A DNA stretch of 64,000 nucleotides from Viscum album (taxonomy: Eukaryota > Streptophyta > Magnoliopsida > Santalales > Viscaceae): assembly GCA_963277665.1 (NCBI GenBank), contig OY728152.1, positions 1,185,578,357 through 1,185,642,356 of the forward strand, in the 5' to 3' direction. Made by a program: the position numbers and the translations under genes. The notes beneath the pieces were generated by a model that was not told where the DNA came from, made no database searches, and saw only the letters and a program-made list of their open reading frames with translations. Shown piece after piece: positions 26,720 through 37,599 of the stretch (its first letter is position 1; each line of letters opens with the position of its first letter).

Positions 26720-27660
26720 TTTTTGATTTTCTGAGTTTTAGATTCAAAAGTGACAAATTCTGTGATTCAGTCAACTTGTCAAGGAACAGAAATCATCTTT
26801 CAAATCTGTTAACAAAATTGCTACATCTAAACCTCTTTAACATAACCATATGAATTTGTTTGGACCTTCAAGAGTATAAATCTTGTCTGGTAAATTATAT
26901 GTATAGGTTTTAGTTGATGATTATTCTAGATTTACATGGATTTTCGTTTTAAAATTTAAAAATGAAGCTTTTTCATTATTTGAATGTTTTTGTAAGGCTG
27001 TAAATAATGAAAAAGGTTTTAGAATAATTTCAGTAAAAAGTTATCCTGGTGGAGAATTTGAGAATCTGGAATTTAATTCCTATTTCTCAAATATGGGTAT
27101 TAAATACACCTCCTCTACACCAAGTACGCCTCAATAAAATGGAATTGTAGAAAGAATAAATAGTAAAATTCATGAAATGTCTAAGACAATGCTAAATGAA
27201 TACCACCATCCTACCTATTTTTGGGTAGATTCTGTAAGCACATCCTACAATATAATGAATAGATTTTTAATTAAAACAATTCTGAAAAAGACACCATATG
27301 AACTCTGGAATAACAGAAAACCTAAAATAAATTACTTTAATGTTTTTGGATGCAATGTTTACACCTTTAAAACCAAAGAAAATCATGGTAAGTTTGACCC
27401 AAAATCTGATGAAGGAAGTTTATTAGGATATTATGCTACTTCCAAGGCATATAGAGTCTATAATAAGAAGTCAATGTTCTTTGAAAAATCAGTTCATGTA
27501 CAATTTGATGAATCTGATCCCTTTGAGAAAAGGACAGTTCAAATGGATGAATTTGAATCTAATGATAACACGATACTTGAGAACATGAAAATTATTTTGA
27601 AAAAGATATTAATGAAATTCAGTCCATTTCAGAAGAACATGATACTGAAGAACCTATAAA
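26720..27660 (+). pseudogene. Sirevirus integrase pseudogene
   Basis: Integrase joins element cDNA to host DNA. The first catalytic Asp lies in VDDYSRFTW (from 26913). The second, normally in S-D-HGGEF, reads SYPGGEF with a Tyr codon at 27042-27044, so the DDE triad is broken. The third, Glu in NGIVERIN (27150-27152), is kept. A TAA interrupts TPQ-NGIVER, consistent with CAA to TAA. The C-terminal part, 27177-27659, is open and contains KTPYELWNNRKP and FGCNVYTFKTKENHGKFDP, matching the copia integrase tail. No chromodomain is present, as expected for Ty1/copia. Confidence 0.9.
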
Positions 27661-27689
27661 TGTACATCCTAGACAGACTAGAACCCTAA

Positions 27690-28840
27690 AGATACATCCT
27701 TTAGAAACTATAAAAGATGAATTATACATGAGAATTAAAACTAGAATAAATATTGTAAATCTTGTAAAATTATCTTCCATTATATCCTGATTAGAACCCA
27801 TGTCTATAGAAGAAGCTTTAGATGATGAAAGATGGATCAAAGTAATGAAAAAAGAATTAAACCAGTTCAAAAGATATGATGTCTAGGAATTAGTTGAATG
27901 ACAAAAAATTATCCACTTATAGGAACCAAATGGGTCTTTAGAAATAAACAATATGATCAAGGAAAAATAACTACAAATAAATTAATACATCTAGCTAAAT
28001 GATATAATCATTAAGAAGGTATATATTATGATGAGACCATTGCACCTGTAGCTAGATTAGAAGCCATTATAATCCTTTTAGCTTATGAATCTCATATAAA
28101 CACTAAATTATTTCATATGGATGTTAAGTTTTCCTTTTTAAATATTTATTTTGTGGATGAAGTTTATGTTGAACATCCTCCTTGTTTTGAAAATTCACAA
28201 AAACCAGATTTTGTTTTTAAACATACTAAATCTCATTATAGCCTTAAAAAACCACCTAGAGCTTGGTATGAAAGATTACGTTCTTTTGTACTGAAAAATT
28301 ATTTTACTATTGGATTTGCAGATCCAACACTTTTTAGGAAAACTATAAATTCTAATATTTTCTTGGTTTAAATTTATGGTGATGATGTTATTTTTAGATC
28401 AAGTAATAAACCCCATTGTCCTGAGTTTTCAAATATAATGTGAAAATAATTTGAAACGAGTATTATGAAAGAATTAAAATTATTTTTAGGACTTCAAATT
28501 TATCAAAAATATTTTTGGAAATGTTTTAAATCAAAGAAAATACATTACTGATTTTCTGAAGAAATTTGGACTTGAAAACAGCAAGACATATACAACTCCT
28601 ATATGTACTAATATATGACTTTATTTGGATGAAATTGGAAAATTAGCTGAAAATATGTTATACATATGTATGATTGGTAGTTTGTTATATCATACTACTA
28701 CCAGGCCAGATATAATGTATTAATTATGTCTTTGTGCATGATTTCTTTCTAATCCAAAGGAATCCGATTTAACTATTATTAAAATAATATTTAGATATTT
28801 AAACGAAACTATTTTTGAATATCTTATTTATCCCAAATCA
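27690..28840 (+). pseudogene. Sirevirus reverse transcriptase pseudogene
   Basis: RT copies element RNA to DNA. The landmarks appear in family order. SIEEALDDERWIKVMKKEL lies near 27800, GTKWVFRNK near 27921 and YDETIAPVARLEAIIILLAY near 28029. FHMDVKFSFLN with the first catalytic Asp lies near 28111, then KKPPRAWYERL at 28246. The active-site box YGDD (28375-28386) stands where copia has YVDD. Further on, YITDFLKKFGLENSKTYTTP and GSLLYHTTTRPDI follow. Both Asp of the box remain but several stops precede and follow it. Confidence 0.9.
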
Positions 28841-28849
28841 TCTGATTTT

Positions 28850-29320
28850 AATTTAATTATATATTCAGATAATCACATTGAATTTGGTAGATTAAATAGA
28901 AAAATCACTTCAGTAACTTGTCACATTTTTGGGAAATCCTTAGTGTCATGGTCATGTAAGAAACAACATTTAGTTTCCCTGTCAACAGATGAGGCATAAT
29001 ATGTTTCTACAGGAAGTTGCTATGCACAAGTGTTGTGGATGAAAAACACACTTATTAACTTTGGACTAAATATTAATAATACACCTATTTTATGTGAAAA
29101 TACTAGTTTAATTAATATTTCAAAGAAATCAAATTATTCATTCATGGACTACGCATACTGATATCAGATATCATTTTCTAAGATATCATGTTCTTAAAAA
29201 ACATATATCATGGGAATTTGTAAGTACTTAAATTCATTTAGCTGATATTTTTACTAAACAACTTCCCACTACAAGGATTGATTTTATTAATGGGATCTAG
29301 GAATACTTGATTTTAAATAA
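28850..29320 (+). pseudogene. Sirevirus RNase H pseudogene
   Basis: This domain removes RNA from the RNA/DNA hybrid. IYSDNHIEFGRLNRKITS (family: YSDADYAG...RKSTSG) and SLVSWSCKKQHLVSLSTDEA (family: SLVSWSSKKQ-SVALSTAEAEY) are clear, with the first Asp kept. A stop follows STDEA where the family has a Glu. The tail near 29,240 retains a LADIFTKQLP-like segment, the usual copia pol terminus. Confidence 0.87.
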
Positions 29321-29625
29321 TGTTTTATTTTATTATGTTGTTTCTTTATCTTAATACTATTTTAAAATAATTTAGTTATTTTTTTTTCAAACAGAATAAT
29401 TTTTTTTCACCCCACACAATCAATTTTATTCATTCTTAAAACCAATGTAATAATTATTGATGACACGAGAATCAGGGTTGTTATAAACCTTTCGACTTCT
29501 GATTCATTTAATTTCTACCAAAACCCCTTTTGAACTAACGTCGTTTTATTTCTATTTATCAATTTGAACCTAAAAACCCTCGAAACACAAATCCTCTTTC
29601 AAAACATCAGATATTTCTTAGAAAA

Positions 29626-31790
29626 ATGGCCATAACCAAGATAACCAATGAAGATGAGACCAACACCATCAAGAAACAGTGCACCAATGGAAGACAAATT
29701 TTGCAAGGAGAGGTCATTGACCTGGAATGCCTATATCAGACGAATATTCTGTTGAAACAAGTTCTATCATTTCAAAATCTAGAGAATACCATCAGCAGTG
29801 AGAAGTTTGAACTTTTTAATGAAGTAAAATAACGATATTTATTTATATCTATACAATTTAGTCTGGGAGACGATGAGGATACTATGGTGGCTATGATAGA
29901 TAATCAAGATGTCTCGATATCCTCTGTGGGGATTGGTTAGATTCTGAACTGCCTTCATGAGGGAGTTTTTCAATTTGATTTGAAAAATATAGGATATTCC
30001 GTTCATATGTCTGAATATGTCATGTATTTTCTTTTTGGTTATTCTTATATATAGAAGTTGTTCATAAAGGACCTAGAGCTAGATCAAAAAAGTCTAGTAA
30101 AATTTGTGCAAATAGGGATTTCACCGAGGAACTCTGATTTGGAGAAAATATTATATCCAGATATGTATATAATGTTTATATTAATGAGTGATATAAGTCT
30201 TAACATCGCTAGGTACATGATAAGATATCTTCATTGCTGCTATCAAATTGAAGCAAGGATGAATTTTTTTCTGTTTGGTAGATTCATCTCAAAACAACTG
30301 TTCAAGAAGGATGTGGTGAGTCTAGTGGAATCCAAATTTAGATCCCATCATAGTATCTCCTTTGGTGCTGGAACCCTGTAGAAAATTGTCTATTTATGGA
30401 GCACAATAAATGGGAAACTTTTTCCAGTATGAGTTGAGGAAGAAGTAGATAGTGCTAAAGCTCAGTCTGCTATGTCTAAAGAGGGACACGGTGAGTCGAG
30501 AATAATCACTATTGCAAGATGAATAATATTTGAAACTGAAGTCACTCAAGAAGAAAGAAGTCAGGACAGACATAAGACTCATAGAAAAATAACTGTCAAT
30601 GAGGAACTTGTTTCCCTTATAATGACAACATGAGATTTACTCTCTCACAGTTTTTTCAGAGAAAAAGCTCTTGAGAGGCCACAGGAAGAGGATACTGCTC
30701 AAATTACAGTGACTCCACAAGTCCAAACTGAAATTGAACCTCAAGATGTATCTGACACTATAGTTACACTTCAACAGGAAAAAGAGGCAGAGCCTACTGA
30801 GGAAGTGGTTATTCCTAAGGAAAATCCAAAAGATATTATTTTATAAAATCCAAATTAAGAACAGATAGATGATGTTAGTGATGAGAATTTTTATGAAGTT
30901 CAAAATAATGTAATTAATGATGATTTTTATGTGGAAGAGTCTAGAAAATCATCTAAGGAAAAATTTGTGGATCAACTAGTTTAGGAGATGGAAAAAGAGA
31001 AATCTGATGCAGATTTGTACCTTTAGTACTACTACGTCACATTGAAATAGAGAATGAAAATCAAGAACAAGGTTCCTCTGATTCAGTGAATACGGAATTA
31101 GAAGTGCTGTACAGAAAGTTGCCTAATTTGGAATCTGAAAATGTTACTCTGAGGAGAGCCTTAGACACAGAACAGTTGAAATTTAAGAGACTTAAGGGAA
31201 ATATAGTTTCATGAAATGAAGTTAAAAATTTAAAGCAAGAGATGTTGGCATATGTATACTAGCTGAAATCAGAAATTGTAATGAAGTCAGATCTGTTAGA
31301 GTTTAACGAATTTCTGGATACAAAATTTCGATTTGTCTGGACTTGTGCTGCAAGTGGATCAGGTACTTCACCTGATTTAATCAAAAGGTTTCAGGCTATC
31401 AAAACATCCATGAGCAATATGAATGATAGATTACAAGATATTCAATGTAATAGTGCTCCTCTATCAGTCTTGTTAGATAATCAGAAATTTTTTGATGATC
31501 AGTTGACCTCAAGAAAACCACATATTAGAAATTTGTTGATTGAGTTCACAGAAAATCTGTCCATGTTTATGGAAAAGGAAGAAATACATCATGAGTATTT
31601 CAGAGTAAACATCAATTAATACATTCATAATACTCAGGAGAACATTGATCTTATTGTTAGGCATGGTGATGTAATGATGAAAGGGCTGAAGGAGTAGTTG
31701 ACAGAAATCAAGTCTGTAGTTCAGAGGAGATAGACCCTATCTCAAACACTTACAAAACCATGATTCATGTGTTCTTTATGATTGTACCTA
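29626..31790 (+). pseudogene. Third ORF: Sirevirus envelope-like / plant-transposon-domain protein, degraded
   Basis: This large ORF between RNase H and the 3' LTR starts at ATG 29626 and is broken at least a dozen times. The middle part (30058-30380) contains LVKFVQIGISPRNSDLEKILYPD and a following hydrophobic helix-rich stretch. It resembles the putative plant transposon-type domain often found in the third ORF of Sireviruses (family patterns such as I-x-N-I-x-P-R/K followed by YLD and PYxxxRHM). Then come a Glu/Thr/Pro-rich linker (30650-30850), Leu/Glu heptad-like coiled-coil sequence (31090-31260), and a C-terminal helical part (31281-31790) with repeated Glu, Asp and Leu. The family is called envelope-like by position, but no signal peptide or clear transmembrane anchor can be shown here. 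Confidence 0.7.
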
Positions 31791-31973
31791 GTCCATGTTC
31801 TCTGTGAAAATGTGGATTCATTTTTACTATTATTTATTTTACTGTTCTTGATTCTATATTCCATTAATCCAGATTTACGTATTGACAAATAGATAATAAT
31901 ATAGCATTAACGTCAGTTTAGTACTACGTTAAATGTGTTCTATTCTATATTCTATGATTGTTTTTGATATCAC

Positions 31974-31985
31974 AAAAAGGGGGAG
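31974..31985 (+). other. Upstream extra polypurine tract
   Basis: AAAAAGGGGGAG, identical to the tract beside the 3' LTR, 210 bp upstream of it. Multiple such tracts before the 3' LTR are a known Sirevirus trait. Confidence 0.75.
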
Positions 31986-32183
31986 ACATTTTGATAAACA
32001 CAACAATTTCTTTTAATTGTTTCATATTATTTTTAAAATAAATTTACACATTATTGTTGGAGAAATTAGAGGGAGAAATTATGTTATATCTGATATTGTA
32101 TTTATCTTTTAAAAATTCAAAACTATATGTTATTAATTTAGCATGTTATATTCATTGGTTATTTTATGGGTTTTTCGATCATC

Positions 32184-32195
32184 AAAAAGGGGGAG
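32184..32195 (+). other. Polypurine tract priming plus-strand synthesis
   Basis: AAAAAGGGGGAG ends two bases before the 3' LTR start at 32198, the standard position. Confidence 0.85.
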
Positions 32196-32197
32196 AT

Positions 32198-34014
32198 TGA
32201 TGAGAAATTGTTGTTTTCAACAATACATAATTCATTTATTCAATGTGGGAGTTTTTTGAGAACAATAATTTATCTCATTATGATAATTTTGTTACTCACA
32301 AATACCCTTAATTTTTTTTTAATGATTTTATTTGTTATGTATGTTGAAGGAATTTATTATTCATTATATTTTTATTTCTGGAAGAAATATTAATGTTCTT
32401 GAACAATGAGAATTTATTACTAAATTATTCACATTAGCTTTTTTGGGAAACATTGTTCATCCTCTACATATTCAGGATCACCTTTAGCATGTTTTGGAAA
32501 GACTGTTCATTCACTACATATTCAGGATCTGCTTTAGCATGTTTTGGAAACATTGTTCATACTCTACATGGAGAAAGGTAGTGTAAGGATGAAGTGCACT
32601 TTATACATTATGAGTTATCAGAATTATATGGAAGATGAACCCTACGTTAGGAAGGAACCCTATGTTTGGGTTATTGAATAAGTGTGGATAAGGAATTGTA
32701 CGTATGATATAAATGTTATGTTTGTGTCTCAAAAGTATGGTTCATCAACCTTACTTTTGTAGAAAACCATATATTATTAGAAAATTAATGATCATATACC
32801 ATTCGTTTGAATTCTTATAAAAGTATGGTTCATTTATAATACGTTTGAATGTTGAAGAGAGAATTTTTGGATGGCCAATACTACGTTTGTGATCAACCAT
32901 ACATGGCCAACCATATGTTTGTGATCAACCATATGTTTCCAACCCTACGTTTGTGATCAAATATATGTTGACAACCTTACGTTTGAAAGCAAATTCATCA
33001 ATCTTACGTTTATTATGCATGTTACGTTCAAAGGATGCATACTGCAAAACTCAACCATACGTTTGGCGTTGGAGTGTTTAATGCCAATATTATTATTCAA
33101 TGGTCAGCAAGATGTTTATTATGATGATTTCAATCCGGATTAAAAGCTAATTTTAAAACATGACTTTGACGAGTTCAGAGTCATTTAAGGATTGAATTAA
33201 AAGTATATTTTTTTTCAAAAATTTCAAGGGATGATTCGACTACTCTCTAAATTCAAATGTTTGAATATCATGAGTCAGAAGGTGACTTTGGTGGATCTAA
33301 ATATACATTTTAAGTTCTCGATGTTATTATATAGATGTTTTTTTAAACTGCATCAGTCGATCATTCAAAAAAAACATAGAAGAGCTGATTAAAAAGAACG
33401 ACAAAGGTGTGTTTATTTAAAAAAAGAATCATGATAGAAGATTCACTGATTCTACATCAATGATCATTTGTGAGTCTGCTGCTGCTGATGTTGTGAATTA
33501 TCTTTCTATATCTAATCCAACAAGATCAACTCAATATGACTCTTATATGAAGGTCGTTTTTTAAGGAAACGATCTGTCTACTATCAATTGCATTCGTTGG
33601 AAATTATGTAGAAAAATTGGAATATATTTACAAAAGTACAAACATCCTTCTTTTCTATTATCTGGTGAACGACATCTCATACTAAGATGTGTAGGTTATG
33701 TTAGTGAACCAGAAGGAATTGTTTTTCCTTCAATTGTAAAGGTGTCAGCTTCCTGTACTCAGTTGTGAAACGGTCTGTGGAAACAAGGACCAGAGAGTGA
33801 AAATCACCAAGCTCATGGTGTAAAGCGTTTGTGGTGGGGAATAGGGTCCTTCTGTTCCCCAAACCACTATATATCTTGTGTCTCTACTATTTAAATTCCC
33901 ACTTCATTAATTAATCTGATTAATGTTAAAGGGAAGAACACGATATCTCAAATACTTCTGAAAAGAAACAATTCTTCCACCTCTTGTGTATATTTAGTAT
34001 AATCCAATCCAACA
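32198..34014 (+). mobile_element. Sirevirus 3' LTR
   Basis: It starts TGATGAGAA and ends CCAACA, then the ATTCT duplication. It follows the 5' LTR throughout. Features are 50-bp repeats at 32438-32574, a cluster of TACGTTTG-type motifs at 32640-33065, the T/A inverted repeat at about 33340-33378, and the conserved promoter block 33745-33885 with a TATA at 33869. The ACGTTTG motifs are better preserved here than in the 5' LTR, where many read ACATTTG or ATGTTTG. Confidence 0.92.
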
Positions 34015-34019
34015 ATTCT
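34015..34019. repeat. Sirevirus target-site duplication, right copy
   Basis: ATTCT, exact repeat of 22636-22640. Confidence 0.92.
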
Positions 34020-34709
34020 AACTATACAATTGAACGTAAAATAAAAGAGAATCAATGAATCCCCTACCTCAAACGGTTCATAACGTTCTATATATGGGAA
34101 TGAGACACACAATGGGTTATGATCTCCTATCCATGTTACAACTACATCCACCTGAGGATGCAGAGGCACCACAACACCAGTAAACAACCAAAAAAATCCC
34201 ATTGGGAACATGGAGATATCATTCCATAAAAGGTAAAGGATAAACAGAAGGTGATGAACCCAAAATAATGACAATATATCATACATTATATCGAAGATTG
34301 ATCGATACTGATGTGTTGCATCAAAAACCTAGGGGAACCAATCCAAGGACGAAATTTTTATCGCAAAAATCCTGAAGGAAGGAATAGAATGATCAAGATT
34401 CTAACGCCTGAGAACAAGAAGGAAGAACTAGGTGGAAAGATATCTCATCCCTTTAGAATTATTAACAGAGAAGTGGATTATGATAAGATGGATTTTCTAT
34501 TAAAAGATGGTCACATTAAACCACATGGTTTGACCAAGTAAAAGCATCCTGAGCCATAGGAAAAGATAAATATAAGAGTTATGGCCATTTAATCGGCCAT
34601 AGAGTCCTTAAAAAGATACATTAAAATAATTTTACTTAAATGGAAATTTCAAATGTGAAAAACTATAGGAAGCTGGAAACAATGTTAATGAACAAAAATT
34701 TTGACAAAG

Positions 34710-34950
34710 GAAATAGAGGGTACCATTGGACCTCACTATTTAGGAAACACCGTTCATGAACCCAAAATTCGGAAAGGAAATAGAGGCTACCATTGGAACC
34801 TCACCATTCTGAAAACACAATTTATGAACTCAAATTTTTCAAAAGGAAATAAAGGCTATTGTTGGAACCTCACCATTCAGGAAACATTGTTCATGAAATC
34901 AAAATTTGGAAAAGGAAATAGATGATATCATTAGAACCTCACCCTTTAAG
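34710..34950. repeat. About 67-bp tandem repeats, four units
   Basis: Each unit runs AAATAGAGGCTACCATTGG, then AACCTCACCATTCTGG, then AAACACTGTTCATGAACTC and an AAAATTTGGAAAGG tail. Four diverged units follow each other, and the fourth passes directly into the 25-bp repeats. The same four-unit block is in the other LTR at about 43835-44085. Confidence 0.85.
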
Positions 34951-35645
34951 AAACACTATTCACATAAGGCTACTGTATCACTGTTCACATATGATTTATA
35001 TTTCACTTTTCACATAAGGTTAGCATTGCACTATACACATAAGGATACAATTGCAGTGTTCACATAAGGCTACCATTGGAACTGTTCATATAAGGTTGTC
35101 GTTGCACTGTTCACATAAGTTTGCTGTTGCATTGTTCACATAAGGCTATAGTTTGAACTATTCACAAAATGTTTCTGTTGCACTGTTCACGTAATGTTAC
35201 CATTGTAATGTTCACACAAAGTTAATGTTTCACTATTCACATAAGGTTAACGTAGCACTGTTCACACAAGGTTACCATTGCACTGTTCACATAATGTTAC
35301 TGTATCACTCTTCACATAAGTTTTCCACTGTATTGTTCACATAATTCTACATTTGGAACTGTTCACCTATGGTTACCATTGCACTTTTCACAGTAGGTAA
35401 CCATTGCACCATTCACATAAGGTTACAGTTTCATAGATAACATAAGTTGACCATTTAACTGTTTGCATAAGGTTACCATTGCAATATTCCCATAAGGCAA
35501 TAATTGCACTATTCCAATAAGGGTACCACTACACTGTTCACATAAGGCTAACATTGGAACTATTAACAAGGCTACCGATGGAACTGTTCACAGCAGTCCA
35601 CCTTTGGAACTTTTCACAATCCAACCATTGGAACTGTTCAAAGAA
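34951..35645. repeat. About 25-bp U3 minisatellite, roughly 25 or more units
   Basis: The consensus is ACTGTTCACATAAGG followed by TTACCATTGC, with a variant GGCTACCATTGGA. The array is in the 5' (U3) part of the LTR, starting about 100 bp from the LTR end at 35751. Units vary by substitutions and small indels. The unit looks like a fusion of two parts of the neighbouring 67-bp unit (GGCTACCATTGGA and ACTGTTCA), suggesting it arose from it. Confidence 0.9.
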
Positions 35646-35751
35646 TTGGAAATTGGGAAATGTGTTGGCAACAAGTAATGTTAACCTCTCAGAACATCTC
35701 AGACACTAGATTTTATTAAAGGAATGTACCATAGAGTTTAGTGATATTACA

Positions 35752-37210
35752 TCAGATATCTCTCAAAACATTATCATCCTCGAGAATTCAAAACCAACCT
35801 AAATAGAAAGAGAAATGAATTCCAAACAACCTCCCATTGAGATACCACTCAATAGATTGAAATCCATAAGAACAAAAAAATAAAATCCATTGCATAAATA
35901 TGAAATCCTATAACCACAATGAGGACATTGTTACATGAAAATATGTAAACATCAAACAACTATGTGTCCATAGAACATATTTTTGACTCACGTTCCCAAG
36001 TACTCTCCTCCATGACACAATGTCACCACAAGATATATACCAAGTGGATAAAATTCTTGTGAAACACCTTCTCTTTGAATACATGGATCTCCACTTGTCT
36101 CTCTTCATAGGTTTCATCATCATCAACATCGATCTCTCCCCAATTGATGACATGAGAGTCATCCTTGAGATAACGATGGAGCCATGACACATGAAAAACA
36201 TCATGTATCAGACTCATTTATAGGGTAAGTGATACTCAATACCCCATAACTCCAACATAAGCTAACACCTTTAAAGCCCCAATAAACTAGGGAGAATGCT
36301 AAATCCCAAGACCAAACCATCACTGCCTACAACAGGGAGTCACCTACAGAATCACTTGATCCCTGAAATCAAACTCCGAATGTTTCCTCCATTAATTGAC
36401 ATATTATTTCTGATGATCTTGCACTGTATTTAGCCTCTATTGAGTCACATGAACCATCTCTATTATAGTATGCACTAGTACATGTCTAATAATTGTGGAC
36501 TCCCCACCCTAGTCAACCTCAATGGAGGACGAAAAGTTCTTTCATACATGGACTCAAATGGCGTCATACCGATGGTGGAGTGAAATCTATTATTGTAAGA
36601 GAACTCCACAATGTTTAAGTGCCTCATCCAAGAACCTCTTAAATCCAAGACATAAGATCGCAACATGACTTCAAGAGTCTGGATTGTTATCTCTTTCTAC
36701 ACACACTTTTATGAATGAAATGTAGTGACAAAGAATAGTTTGCAATTGAAAGCATACTGGATACCTCACCACACTATGGAGGTGAAACGAGGATCACGAT
36801 AAAAAATAATCATCCAGGGGACATCATGAAGTCTCACCACCTCATATGGATATTTTCATGATTGAACATCAACTAATAATGACACCTTGATTATTATGAA
36901 GATGGATGATTGTGTTAAATGATCCTCTACCACACAAATATTGTCATGTCCTCTTTGATCTCGAGGTATACCAATGACAAAGTCCATGGAGATATCATCC
37001 AACTTCCACTGAGGAATATCCAACTGTTGGAGCAGAACACCAGGAACATAGTGTTCAACATTCACCTTCTAGAAGACCAAACATCATGAAACAAACTCCA
37101 AAACATCATGCATCAACACAAGACACCAAACCTGACGCCGCAAGGTTCAGTACTTTTTTTTTCATACCACCATGCCCCACCAAAGGAGAACTATGGAACT
37201 CTCTGGGAAC
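35752..37210 (-). pseudogene. Element A integrase with chromodomain-like tail
   Basis: Read on the minus strand from 37.2 kb. EFVS-CLVF-KVNVEHYVPG is the zinc-binding end, with the second Cys of CxxC now Phe. LDIPQWKLDDISMDFVIGIPR and GHDNICVVEDHLT (37065-36856) carry the first catalytic Asp. RDPRFTS near 36.79 kb carries the second Asp. VEFSYNNRFHSTIGMTPFE at 36666-36475 is the region of the catalytic Glu to GMTPFE block. VFHVSWLHRYLKDDSHVI (36205-36140) and a frame-shifted HCVMEESTWERES (about 36.04-36.00 kb) match the VFHVSMLRKYxxDPSHVI and NHxVEEATWERE blocks that end Del/Tekay integrases in a chromodomain. The LTR begins some 200 bp later. Stops and frameshifts make it inactive. Confidence 0.9.
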
Positions 37211-37599
37211 CTTCTCACACATTTAAAAAGGATAAGATAGCCTTATGTTATATAACACTTACTATTGTCGATCCTCAGTCCAAACATTTGGGGCTTCCCA
37301 TAAACAACATGGTCTCACCCAACCTCTACCACAAGATCCCCCATATAGGAATATTCCACATGCTGCACTAGAGATGACCACATCATCATATAGAAAAGGA
37401 AAACACTTCCCCAAACATCTCACATAACTAGATGTAATGTTGAAAGTTCTTCCATAACTCTCCATGAATCACCATATTCACACGCTGCATCACCAAGTGA
37501 CAACCTGATTAGCGCATCAAATATAATATTCTCTTTTATAGTGGTATATGATATATCGAAGTCATTTTCCTGTAAGAACTCCTTCCACTGAGGTGATGT

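Larger units (their letters stand above)
22641..34014 (+). mobile_element. Full-length but dead Sirevirus (Ty1/copia) retrotransposon
   Basis: This is an 11.4-kb element with LTRs of 1,818 and 1,817 bp and a perfect ATTCT target duplication. It has a tRNA-Met-type PBS, repeated AAAAAGGGGGAG polypurine tracts, gag and pol in the copia order PR-IN-RT-RH, and a third ORF downstream of RNase H. An extra envelope-like ORF, repeated polypurine motifs, long LTRs and a SED/ESDS-rich gag tail after the zinc knuckle are known traits of the plant Sirevirus genus. The element sits in the 3' LTR of element A. All ORFs carry stops and frameshifts, so it is not autonomous now. The LTRs differ at perhaps one base in five by eye, so it is not a recent insertion. 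Confidence 0.93.
34020..35751 (-). mobile_element. Element A 3' LTR, proximal part (after Sirevirus insertion)
   Basis: This continues the LTR cut at 22640 and aligns with 43,146-44,853. Examples are AATGAGACAC, GGGTTATGATCTCCT, AATCCCATT-GGAACATGG and GATGAACCCAAA at equivalent positions. It ends in GATATTACA, matching GACATTACA at 44853, so on the element strand the LTR starts TGTAATRTC. Most of the last kilobase is tandem repeats in U3. The open frames within this stretch are not genes. Confidence 0.87.

Noticed and set aside
33948..34286. Minus-strand open frame of 112 codons
   Set aside because: It crosses the Sirevirus/element A junction, so it is created by the insertion. The 43180-43389 frame is its counterpart in the other LTR and is not coding.
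34951..35645. Regularly repeated 25-bp units looked at first like a CRISPR array
   Set aside because: There are no unique spacers, units vary and abut directly, the same array is in both LTRs of a plant retrotransposon, and no cas-like genes exist.
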